Origin: Spartobacteria bacterium
Lineage (GTDB): Bacteria > Verrucomicrobiota > Verrucomicrobiia > Chthoniobacterales > UBA10450
DNA: 6,196 nt
Direction of reading: 5' to 3'
Assembly: GCA_021324035.1 (NCBI GenBank)
Contig: JAJPJU010000042.1
Coordinates: 1-6,196, forward strand
Of this stretch, positions 1-6,016 are shown one piece after another. Both the position numbers and the translations under genes were made by a program. Numbering within the stretch: position 1 is the stretch's first letter; each line of letters begins with the position of its first letter. Under the pieces are notes generated by a model that was given only the letters and a program-made list of their open reading frames with translations, searched no databases and was not told the origin of the DNA.

Positions 1-257
1 ACTTTTTCGAATGGATGGTTCGCCTTGATCTCCTTTTTCATCTCGGCTTCGATCTTTTCGAAGTCCTCCGGTGAGATGCGATGGGGGAGATCGACATCGT
101 AATAAAAGCCGTTTTCGACCGGCGGACCGGCGGCGAACTGCGCTTCGGGCCAGATTTTCAAAATAGCCGTCGCCAGAACGTGTGAGGCCGAATGCCGGAG
201 ACGCTCGATGTTCGTCATCTGGGCGCGCTGCTCGAGGGTTTTGCGGTCGTCGTTCAC
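1..257 (-). CDS. thrS: Threonyl-tRNA synthetase, N-terminal part (partial at window edge)
   Basis: Cytoplasmic enzyme that attaches threonine to tRNA-Thr; only the first 85 codons are here and the gene continues past base 1. The reading frame shows the start of the ThrRS editing (second N-terminal) domain: LRHSASHVLATAILKIWP at residues 20-37, with the HxxxH metal/editing pair at H22 and H26, then FAAGPPVENGFYYDVDLP (41-58) and the ISPEDFEKIEAEMKKEI segment (61-77). These are hallmark ThrRS sequences. I chose the GTG at 257-255; an ATG at 218-216 (residue 14) would also work. Neither has a clear Shine-Dalgarno site. The frame stays open further upstream, but there it reads through a dispersed repeat with no ATG and no TGS-like sequence. 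The usual ~60-residue N-terminal TGS domain therefore seems absent. The gene is transcribed divergently from pcm. Confidence 0.93.
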   Translation of the reverse strand, partial: MNDDRKTLEQRAQMTNIERLRHSASHVLATAILKIWPEAQFAAGPPVENGFYYDVDLPHRISPEDFEKIEAEMKKEIKANHPFEK

Positions 258-266
258 AGAAATAGT

Positions 267-300
267 GAGAGATTCCTCGACTTCGCTCGGAATGACAAAG
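267..300. repeat. Dispersed palindromic repeat (FRAKSRNL/SEVEESL-type)
   Basis: The segment contains GATTCCTCGACTTCGCTCGG followed by AATGACAAAG. Its ends, ATTCC (272-276) and GGAAT (289-293), are inverted and can form an imperfect hairpin. I recognise this as a widespread short intergenic repeat in environmental bacterial genomes, known from spurious peptides such as SFRAKSRNL and IPSEVEESL in its different frames. Here it sits directly upstream of the thrS start, so the in-frame extension of thrS would read it as IPSEVEESLT. It is probably not translated and belongs to the thrS-pcm divergent control region. That it is multi-copy is recalled knowledge, since only one copy is in the window. 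Confidence 0.7.
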
Positions 301-328
301 GTTCGTTCATGAAAGGCGGTAGAAAATA

Positions 329-355
329 ACCACGAAGACCAGGAAGACCACGAAG
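329..355. repeat. Three tandem 9-base units (ACCACGAAG type)
   Basis: Three units lie head to tail: ACCACGAAG (329-337), ACCAGGAAG (338-346, two bases different from the others at most) and ACCACGAAG (347-355), followed by AAATT. Similar ACCACGAAG-type purine-rich runs are, from memory, common between genes in Verrucomicrobiota and related environmental genomes. The array lies 46 bases upstream of the pcm ATG, in the thrS-pcm divergent region. Its function is unknown. Confidence 0.75.
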
Positions 356-401
356 AAATTTGTCGACGAAAATGGGAACCGCCGTGCGTATAGATATAAG
401 A

Positions 402-1124
402 ATGAGACAAGTTTCGGGGCTTCTAATCCTGGCCGTTCTGGCGACCACCGGTTGCCAGAAACACACGGAATCCAGTTCCCAATTCGCGACCGAGCGACAA
501 AAGATGGTGCAGGAGCAGCTCCGGCCGCGCGGGATCAAGGATGAGCGTGTCCTCGCGGCGATGGCGAAAGTGCCGCGAGAGGAATTCGTCGCGGAAAATG
601 TGCGTGACAAAAGTTATTCCGACAGCGCGCTGCCGATCGGACAAAACCAAACGATTTCGCAGCCATTTATCGTCGCCTTGATGACCGAACAATTGCGCTT
701 GCAGCCGACGGATCGCGTGTTGGAGATTGGCACGGGTTCCGGTTATCAAGCAGCGGTCCTGGCGGAGCTGGTCAAAGATGTTTACTCCATCGAGATCCTC
801 GAACCGATGGCGAAGGACGCGTCGTCCAGACTGGCCCGACTCGGTTACAGCAACGCGCATGTGAAGGCCGGCGACGGTTATCAAGGGTGGCCGGAGGTGG
901 CGCCGTTCGACGCAATCATCGTGACTTGCGCGCCTGACAAAGTTCCGCAGCCGCTGACGCAGCAACTCAAGGAAAACGGTCGAATGATCGTGCCGGTCGG
1001 GACGGGATTGGACCAACAACTCTACTTACTGGAGAAGAAAAGCGGTCAGCTCGCGCAAACCGCAATTCTGCCGGTGCGATTCGTTCCGATGGTTGGCGAG
1101 GTCACTAAGAAAAGTGACAAGTGA
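402..1124 (+). CDS. pcm: Protein-L-isoaspartate O-methyltransferase with lipoprotein-like signal peptide
   Basis: S-adenosylmethionine-dependent enzyme that methylates L-isoaspartyl residues in aged proteins so that they can revert to aspartate. From ATG 402 it is 240 residues. PCMT motifs in order: MVQEQLRPRGI (35-45), VPREEFV (57-63), the substrate loop PIGQNQTISQP (78-88) with the conserved Thr-Ile-Ser, SAM motif I VLEIGTGSGYQ (106-116), post-I YSIEILEPM (128-136), FDAIIVTCAPDKVP (169-182) and NGRMIVPVG. The N-terminus is unusual: MRQVSGLLILAVLATTGC has a short basic end, a hydrophobic core and a possible lipidated Cys18, then a Ser/polar linker to residue ~30. The lipobox is imperfect (Thr at -3). 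In-frame starts at TTG 360 and ATG 372 would put 14 or 10 extra residues before the hydrophobic stretch and one touches the repeat edge, so I prefer 402. No clear Shine-Dalgarno site. It is a lone gene, divergent from thrS and convergent with the next. Confidence 0.93.
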   Translation: MRQVSGLLILAVLATTGCQKHTESSSQFATERQKMVQEQLRPRGIKDERVLAAMAKVPREEFVAENVRDKSYSDSALPIGQNQTISQPFIVALMTEQLRLQPTDRVLEIGTGSGYQAAVLAELVKDVYSIEILEPMAKDASSRLARLGYSNAHVKAGDGYQGWPEVAPFDAIIVTCAPDKVPQPLTQQLKENGRMIVPVGTGLDQQLYLLEKKSGQLAQTAILPVRFVPMVGEVTKKSDK

Positions 1125-1132
1125 TGTGGGCG

Positions 1133-1666
1133 CTACTTTTTGATTTCTGCTAATTTTTTCAGGTCCACCTTTTTGATCCACTCCTGAAGCTCCTTCGGCT
1201 CCTGATTGTGCAATTCGACGGTGACGAAGTAGCGCTTCGCGAGCATGACCCAGAGTGTCGCCTGTTTTTGGTCTTTGTCGTACGCTTCAAAGCCTGCATT
1301 ACCGTCAATTTTAACCGATTTACTGTAACCTTCGGGTGTCTCACTGTTTTGATTCCAGCCGTTCGTCGTCGCCTCCACGTAGTCAGGATTTGCCACCGAA
1401 TCCAAAATGCTGATGGAGGCGGTGGGGGCGTCGGCGCCTTCGCCTTTCGAATAATCGCGATGGACGTTGGTGATTTTGAAGCCGCCGACGTCGTCACTCG
1501 AACCTTCGGGTTTCTCGGCGGTCCAACCGGCCGGCGGCTCGGGCAGGATCGGGATCAACTTCGCCGGATCGACCACGTCCGGGATGAGGTTCGGCTCGTT
1601 TTGCGCGCGCAGGCCAGCGGCGGTAAGGCCGAGCGCCAGGGTGATGATACAGACGACCGCCTTCAT
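1133..1666 (-). CDS. Small secreted protein of unknown function
   Basis: A 177-residue protein whose family I cannot name. Residues 1-21 form a classic Sec signal peptide: Lys2, a hydrophobic core AVVCIITLALGLTAAG, and an LRA|Q cleavage site after Ala21. There is no lipobox, so the product should be a soluble periplasmic or exported protein of about 156 residues. The mature part begins with a Pro-rich stretch (LIPDVVDPAKLIPILPEPP, 27-45), then PPAGWTAEKPEG (44-55), a strand-rich middle with ISILDS (85-90), GYSKSVKIDGNAGFEAYD (113-130) and LWVMLAKRYFVTVELH (138-153), and a Lys-rich helical end (156-177). The middle looks like a compact beta-sheet domain; no catalytic motif is visible. It is convergent with pcm, with an 8-base gap and no convincing terminator, and divergent from the glycosyltransferase gene. 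The start is the only ATG before the signal peptide; no Shine-Dalgarno site is seen. Confidence 0.88.
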   Translation of the reverse strand: MKAVVCIITLALGLTAAGLRAQNEPNLIPDVVDPAKLIPILPEPPAGWTAEKPEGSSDDVGGFKITNVHRDYSKGEGADAPTASISILDSVANPDYVEATTNGWNQNSETPEGYSKSVKIDGNAGFEAYDKDQKQATLWVMLAKRYFVTVELHNQEPKELQEWIKKVDLKKLAEIKK

Positions 1667-1707
1667 AACGGTAAGCTACTCGATTGACTTTGCTGCGATG
1701 CTTTGTC

Positions 1708-1713
1708 AAGAGG
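1708..1713 (+). promoter_or_regulatory. Ribosome binding site that fixes the glycosyltransferase start
   Basis: AAGAGG lies six bases before ATG 1720. It is the only good Shine-Dalgarno-like site seen before a start in this window. It favours ATG 1720 over the in-frame TTG at 1684, which would add 12 residues before the first membrane segment. Confidence 0.55.
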
Positions 1714-1719
1714 CGATCG

Positions 1720-3207
1720 ATGAGACGAAGGTCGCATATTGCGATTGTGGTCTCGATCGCGGCTATCGGCGTCCGGTTGATCGCGATCAATCAACCATTC
1801 ATCGGCGACTGGAGCTGGCGCCAAAGCGACGTGGCAGCGATTGCCCGAAATTACCTTCTTGGAGGTTTTCACTTCGCGCGGCCGCAAATCGATTGGGCGG
1901 GAGACCAACCGGGCTATGTGGGCACGGAGTTTCCGATTCTGCCGTTCGTTGCCGCGCTGTGTTACAAGGCCGTAGGCGTCCATGAATGGGTTGGACGAGT
2001 TCAGGGGGTGATTTTCTTCGCGGTTTCGCTGCCTTTTTTCTTTTTGTTGGTTCGAGAAATTCTCGGAGTGCGAGGCGCAATCTGGGCCTTGGTCTTCTAC
2101 GGTGTTGCGCCGCTCGGAGTTATGACCAGCCGATGTTTCATCCCCGATACGCCATCGCTGACTCTTTCGATTGTGGGGCTTTATTTTTTTGCCCGTTGGA
2201 TTGAATCCGAATCGGAACCCCGATCAGGTTCAGCGGAATTTTTTCTGGCCGCGATCGCAATTTCATTATCGATCTTGATTAAACTGCCGAGCGCAATCAT
2301 CGGCGCTCCGCTCGCATGCCTCTCATTTCAGCGTTTCAATGTTTCAGCGTTTCGCAATTTAAGATTGTGGCTTTTCGCAGCGATCGCACTTCTCCCGGCC
2401 GCGATCTGGTATTGGCATGCCTATCAGATCTCGCTGAATTTCTACCCGTATCATTTCTTTGGCGCCGGCGGGGTGAAGATCATGCCATTCGCGTGGTACT
2501 GGAGAATTGCGAAGGAAATTCCAATGCTCGTCCTGACTCCAATCTGCTTTGGATTGTTTGTGATCGGGCTGTTCACAACATGGCGAAACGAACAACAACG
2601 GCATCGTGCGCAACCGTTTTACTGGTGGCTGGCGGCGATGATCCTGTTCGTCATCGTGGTGGGTTACGGAAATCGACATCCGTGGTATCGCTTGCCCCTG
2701 GTGCCGATCGCTGCCGTTTTCGCGGGTTCGGGATGTGAATTGATCGCGGCGCGAATACGGAACCTCGCGCTTCGGGTCGTTGGTTCGATCGTTGTAGTCG
2801 CATCGTTGGTTTTCTTGTCGTTCGCCTCCCTGCGCGGTCTGTACAAACCGGCGACCGCTTCGCTTTGGGAAGCCGGTTTGACGCTCAAAAAGATTACGTC
2901 ACCCGACGCCTTGATTGCTGCGGCGGACAATGGTGATCCGACGGTTTTCTATTACGGCGAACGGAAGGGTTGGCACCTTCTCCAGAAGAACGGGATATAC
3001 TATGGCGACCCCGCTGACGGCGAGTCGGCGATTTCGAATCTGCGCGAATTGCGAGAGAAGGGTGCAAATTATCTCGTGCTCAGCTCGAACACGATGTGGT
3101 TGCTGGATTTGTATCCCGACTTTAGAGAATATGTGCAGGCGAATTCGACGCTGATTTCCGCTACTTCCCAATTCGAAATTTACCGGCTGAATCCAATTTC
3201 AAAATGA
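1720..3207 (+). CDS. GT39/ArnT-like integral membrane glycosyltransferase (GT-C fold)
   Basis: A 495-residue polytopic membrane protein of the GT-C type (PMT/ArnT-like), which normally moves a sugar from a polyprenyl-phosphate carrier to a lipid, glycan or protein on the outer face of the inner membrane. After the first membrane helix (~7-24) comes the signature loop GDWSWRQSDVAAIARN (29-44), with acidic D30 and D37 and the WRQ motif, then PQIDWAGDQPGYVGTEFPI (55-73). This is the family's first periplasmic loop with its candidate catalytic Asp. Further hydrophobic segments lie near 92-112, 118-135, 146-160, 173-203, 216-233, 269-286, 300-317, 327-345 and 352-370. HPWYRLPLVPI (320-330) is also typical. 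Residues ~385-495 are a soluble C-terminal domain. Donor and acceptor cannot be told from sequence. Its stop overlaps the next start (ATGA). A repeat at residues 203-212 is listed separately. Confidence 0.87.
   Translation: MRRRSHIAIVVSIAAIGVRLIAINQPFIGDWSWRQSDVAAIARNYLLGGFHFARPQIDWAGDQPGYVGTEFPILPFVAALCYKAVGVHEWVGRVQGVIFFAVSLPFFFLLVREILGVRGAIWALVFYGVAPLGVMTSRCFIPDTPSLTLSIVGLYFFARWIESESEPRSGSAEFFLAAIAISLSILIKLPSAIIGAPLACLSFQRFNVSAFRNLRLWLFAAIALLPAAIWYWHAYQISLNFYPYHFFGAGGVKIMPFAWYWRIAKEIPMLVLTPICFGLFVIGLFTTWRNEQQRHRAQPFYWWLAAMILFVIVVGYGNRHPWYRLPLVPIAAVFAGSGCELIAARIRNLALRVVGSIVVVASLVFLSFASLRGLYKPATASLWEAGLTLKKITSPDALIAAADNGDPTVFYYGERKGWHLLQKNGIYYGDPADGESAISNLRELREKGANYLVLSSNTMWLLDLYPDFREYVQANSTLISATSQFEIYRLNPISK
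2326..2353 (+). repeat. Short direct repeat in frame inside the glycosyltransferase gene
   Basis: TTTCAGCGTTTC occurs twice, at 2326-2337 and 2342-2353, separated by AATG. It encodes FQRF-NV-SAFR (residues 203-212), in a loop between two predicted membrane segments (about 173-203 and 216-233). TTTCAGCGTTTCA-type runs are, from memory, dispersed low-complexity repeats in Verrucomicrobiota-like genomes. This looks like a copy tolerated in frame within a coding gene. Only the two-copy structure is seen directly; the dispersed nature is inference. Confidence 0.6.
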
Positions 3208-3698
3208 GCAAACCACAATTTTCGATGCGGCCCGCCACGGTTGCGGATGTTCCGACTATTCTCGAATTAATCAAAGCGCTTGCGACTTACGAACGAGCTC
3301 CGGACGAAGTGGTCGCAACTGAAGCAGGACTCGCCCAGGTTTTGTTCGGGAAAAAACCGGCTGCGGAAGTTTTGCTCGCGTTCGAGAACGAGCGAGCGGT
3401 CGGTTTCGCGCTGTTCTTTCACAATTTTTCGACCTGGCTGGGACGACCAGGACTCTATCTCGAGGATTTGTTTGTGAGGCCGGAAGACCGCGGCAAGGGT
3501 TACGGCCGCGCGCTGCTGGTTGAATTGGCAAAAATTGCGCGGGATCGCGGCTGCGGCCGGCTCGAATGGGCTGTTCTCGATTGGAACGAGCCGGCGATTA
3601 AGTTTTATCGCAAACTCGGCGCCAAACCGATGCACGAGTGGACGGTGTTTCGTCTAACCGGCGACGAAATCGGACAACTCGCCGATTCATCCAATTAA
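3204..3698 (+). CDS. GNAT acetyltransferase of the spermidine/spermine (diamine/thialysine) N-acetyltransferase type
   Basis: A 164-residue cytoplasmic acetyl-CoA-dependent N-acetyltransferase. The whole protein follows the SSAT pattern: MRPATVADVPTILELIKALATYE (8-30) matches the first strand and helix of human SAT1/SAT2. LYLEDLFV (84-91) is the core strand with the Glu-Asp that contacts the amine. RPEDRGKGYGRALL (92-105) is the acetyl-CoA pyrophosphate loop (R/Q-x-x-G-x-G/A, R96-G101). DWNEPAIKFYRKLGA (126-140) carries the conserved Tyr135 that serves as general acid in the family. Length is close to the ~170 residues of SSATs. The likely substrate is a polyamine or a lysine analogue such as thialysine; choosing between them needs an assay. 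It overlaps the glycosyltransferase stop by four bases with no Shine-Dalgarno site of its own, so translation is probably coupled. It converges on the CNNM-type genes with a 7-base gap. Confidence 0.92.
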   Translation: MSKPQFSMRPATVADVPTILELIKALATYERAPDEVVATEAGLAQVLFGKKPAAEVLLAFENERAVGFALFFHNFSTWLGRPGLYLEDLFVRPEDRGKGYGRALLVELAKIARDRGCGRLEWAVLDWNEPAIKFYRKLGAKPMHEWTVFRLTGDEIGQLADSSN

Positions 3699-3705
3699 CC
3701 GAAAC

Positions 3706-4653
3706 TCAGGCGCGCACCAGGCGGGCGATGAGATCTTCGCTCGCCACAAAACCAATCAGATTTCGTTTCTGATCGACCACGGCGGCCAAGCCGAGCCGCG
3801 CCGCCCTCAGGCGATGAATCGCGCGGCCAGCCGGCTCGTTGTCCTGAACGGTAACCATGCGCCGCAAATAGCGGGCGATCGAGTTGGAGCGTTCTTTGTC
3901 GAGAAGAATGTCGAACACGTTGATGAGGCCGATCGCGTCGCCTTTGGAATCAATGACTGGCAAACGATCGAATCCACTCCAACGGCTTAACTCAATCGCG
4001 TCATCGATTGTGGAATCCGATGTCAGGCTTTCGATTTTTGATAACGGTTGCATTACATCCCGGGCGGTGACGTTTTGGAAATCGACCACGTTATGAATCA
4101 TCGCTCGCTCGGTGGCGGTGATCGATCCTTCGCGTTCGCTTTGGGTGGTGATTTGTTTCAGCTCGTCGCGCGCAGCGAATAATCTCGCTCTCTTTTTTGC
4201 CGGCGGCGGAAGAAGCAATCGTCCGATCTGTTTGCCGATGGTGAGAATTGGCCACAACAGAGTCACGCTCAGTTCAAGGGGCCGCGATAACCCTGCCAGC
4301 GCGCGAAATGGAAATCTGCGAAACAGCGATTTCGGCAAAACGCCGAGCACGAACAGGTAAATTGGTGTTGCTACGATTACTGTGAAAATGAATCCGGCGC
4401 CGCCGAATCGCAAAACCAACTGTCGTGCCAGCAGAATCAAGGCAACAATGTCGACGAAGTTGGTAATCAACAGCACGGTTACGAGCGTCCGTTCCGGAGA
4501 CTTGAGCAAACGATCGAGCCGGACAGCCGCCGGCAAATTCCGTTTAAGGTTGTGCCGGAGCCGCACCGGATCGATCGACATGAGTCCGGCTTCGATGCCG
4601 TTGAACAAAAACGAAATCACCCAACAGCCAAAAATGATCCAGAGATCTTTCAT
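3706..4653 (-). CDS. Short CNNM/CorC-like membrane protein (DUF21 + CBS pair, no C-terminal CorC domain)
   Basis: A 315-residue inner-membrane protein, second gene of a two-gene operon. Residues 1-~148 form the DUF21 (CNNM) membrane domain: helix 1 with SFLFNGIEAGLMSID (14-28), the counterpart of the family's FSGxETAxxS motif; helix 2 with LLITNFVDIVALIL (61-74), keeping the conserved Asn65; helix 3 with VLGVLPKSL (102-110), keeping Pro107-Lys108 but with Gly104 where an acidic residue is usual. A connecting helix with an acidic stretch (163-191) leads to two CBS motifs (~201-250, starting at MQPLSKIESL, and ~258-312), which in this family bind ATP-Mg. The protein ends right after the second CBS motif, so the CorC_HlyC domain found in the upstream paralogue is absent. 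Its ATG overlaps the stop of that gene (ATGA). It probably takes part in Mg2+/Co2+ transport or its regulation; 'hemolysin' labels for this family are historical. Confidence 0.9.
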   Translation of the reverse strand: MKDLWIIFGCWVISFLFNGIEAGLMSIDPVRLRHNLKRNLPAAVRLDRLLKSPERTLVTVLLITNFVDIVALILLARQLVLRFGGAGFIFTVIVATPIYLFVLGVLPKSLFRRFPFRALAGLSRPLELSVTLLWPILTIGKQIGRLLLPPPAKKRARLFAARDELKQITTQSEREGSITATERAMIHNVVDFQNVTARDVMQPLSKIESLTSDSTIDDAIELSRWSGFDRLPVIDSKGDAIGLINVFDILLDKERSNSIARYLRRMVTVQDNEPAGRAIHRLRAARLGLAAVVDQKRNLIGFVASEDLIARLVRA

Positions 4654-5930
4654 GCCGCGGCGGTGCCGGTTTCATCTTCGACACATGTCGTTTTTTCCAG
4701 AACTAACTCCTTGATCCGTTTCCGGCTGGTTCGTCTAACAGTGATTGTCAGTCGCGGCAGTTCCACCCGGGTCCCTTCCGGCGGCAATTGTCCGAGCTGG
4801 TTGAAAATGAGACCGCCGATGGTGTCGATCCCGTCGGCCTTCAATTCAAAGCCAAGATATTCGCGAAGATCATCGAGACGGGCCTGCCCGCTGACCAGAA
4901 ATTTCCCGTTCTCGAGCGGTTCGATGTAGAGATCAACATCGCCTCCGGACGGCGCGGCATCGCTCAAGATTTCCTCCACGATGTCGGTCATGGTGATCAT
5001 GCCTTCGGTGCCGCCAAATTCGTCGACGACCACGGCCATTCCTTGCGGGCGAGTGAGAAAGAGTTTGAGCAAATCGAGCGCGCGCATCGTTTCGGGGACG
5101 AAAGATGGCGGAAGCAGCGATTCGGTGTAGTGCTCGGACGGCTCGAGGAGAAACCGTTTCACGTCGATGATTCCGACAATGTTGTCCGGCGTATCGGCAT
5201 AAACCGGCACGAGGCGATATCGACGCTCCTTCAACTGCGCGATTGCCTGCTCGTTAGTGAGATCGTCGGCCAAAGCGAAACTGTCGACACGCGGAGTCAT
5301 GCAATCTTTCGCCGTTTTGTCGCCCATTTTGATGATTTCCTGGATCATCTCTCCTTCGGCTTCGTGGAGGGTTCCTTCCTCTTCGCCGATTTCCACCAGT
5401 GCTTCGAGTTCCTGATCGCTCAACCGCGCTCGCGTTCGCAGCCGCGACGGCGTGATGAGATCGACGATTGCCGCGCTGGCGTTCTCCAGTGCGCTGCCGA
5501 AACGATCGAGAAGTCGCACCGACGCCTGAAGGGTGAACGCGCCAATCGTTGAAAGCCGGTAAGGCGCCGAAAGTGCGAGCAACTTCGGGATCAAATCGCA
5601 CAGCAATACCACGACCGCGAAGATCATGATGGCGGCCAGCCATTGCGGGATGTGTTCGTGGGGCGGCCCGCGCCATAACAAGAACAAACAGAGAACAACC
5701 AGTGGCACTTTGACCAGCGCATCGCCAAGGAGAAGCCCGTTCAGGACCCGGCGCGGCTTGTCGCGAAAAAGCTGAACGAATTTCGTGAGCGCGGGATGAT
5801 TTGCCTCGAGACGGCGAAGTTGATGCGGCCGCAGCGAAAATAGCCCGGTTTCGAGGCCCGAAAACAGCGCCGAAAAGAATATCAATCCCACGATAATGGC
5901 GAGAGTGACCGCCAGCTCGAGTGGCGTCAT
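4650..5930 (-). CDS. CNNM/CorC-family cation transporter (DUF21 + CBS pair + CorC_HlyC domain)
   Basis: A 426-residue inner-membrane protein with full family architecture; the family exports or controls Mg2+ and other divalent cations. DUF21 membrane domain (~1-160): helix 1 with FSALFSGLETGLFSL (19-33), helix 2 with NGLLLGDALVKVPLVVL (64-80), helix 3 with CDLIPKLLAL (111-120). An acidic linker (LSDQELEALVEIGEEEG, 170-186) leads to CBS1 starting at MTPRVDSFAL (211-220) and CBS2 ending in VVVDEFGGTEGMITMTD (300-316) and IVEEILSD (317-324), which is the family hallmark. The CorC_HlyC domain (~335-415) contains SGQARLDDLREYLG and DTIGGLIFNQLGQLPPEGT. Helix 2 has Asp70 where most homologues have Asn. 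It is the first gene of a two-gene unit, overlapping its paralogue by ATGA. AGGA lies immediately before the ATG, too close for an ideal Shine-Dalgarno site. It is divergent from the DUF309 gene. Confidence 0.94.
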   Translation of the reverse strand: MTPLELAVTLAIIVGLIFFSALFSGLETGLFSLRPHQLRRLEANHPALTKFVQLFRDKPRRVLNGLLLGDALVKVPLVVLCLFLLWRGPPHEHIPQWLAAIMIFAVVVLLCDLIPKLLALSAPYRLSTIGAFTLQASVRLLDRFGSALENASAAIVDLITPSRLRTRARLSDQELEALVEIGEEEGTLHEAEGEMIQEIIKMGDKTAKDCMTPRVDSFALADDLTNEQAIAQLKERRYRLVPVYADTPDNIVGIIDVKRFLLEPSEHYTESLLPPSFVPETMRALDLLKLFLTRPQGMAVVVDEFGGTEGMITMTDIVEEILSDAAPSGGDVDLYIEPLENGKFLVSGQARLDDLREYLGFELKADGIDTIGGLIFNQLGQLPPEGTRVELPRLTITVRRTSRKRIKELVLEKTTCVEDETGTAAA

Positions 5931-6016
5931 TCCTGTCTGCGGCGCCGAATATTGTCGGGGCCCTCCGGAAAAGTCGGTTTGCCCATCATCTGCGGCACGG
6001 TGAAATTAAGCCCTCC

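Noticed and set aside
360..401. TTG 360 or ATG 372 as the pcm start.
   Set aside because: Either would place a charged, non-conserved extension before the signal-like hydrophobic segment, and TTG 360 abuts the tandem repeat; ATG 402 gives a normal leader.
254..610. Minus-strand frame (118 codons) ending in SFRAKSRNLSLFL across the thrS-pcm gap.
   Set aside because: It is antisense to pcm and then reads the dispersed repeat; the end peptide is a well-known spurious translation of that repeat.
423..1019. Long open frame on the minus strand opposite pcm (198 codons).
   Set aside because: It is antisense to a gene with clear PCMT motifs, is Arg/His-rich with no recognisable domain, and is a codon-bias shadow.
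1101..1118. Inverted repeat GTCACT...AGTGAC (6-base stem, 6-base loop) at the 3' end of pcm, as a terminator.
   Set aside because: The stem is short, lies within the coding end, and is not followed by a T-run on the plus strand.
1684..1709. TTGACT resembling a -35 box, and TTGAC...GTCAA inverted pair before the glycosyltransferase gene.
   Set aside because: No fitting -10 element lies at the right distance and a 5-base inverted pair is expected by chance; not enough for a promoter or operator call.
4788..5552. Long plus-strand open frame (254 codons) opposite the CorC-type gene.
   Set aside because: The opposite strand encodes unmistakable CBS/CorC motifs; this frame has a biased composition (Phe, His, Arg, Asp) typical of an antisense shadow.
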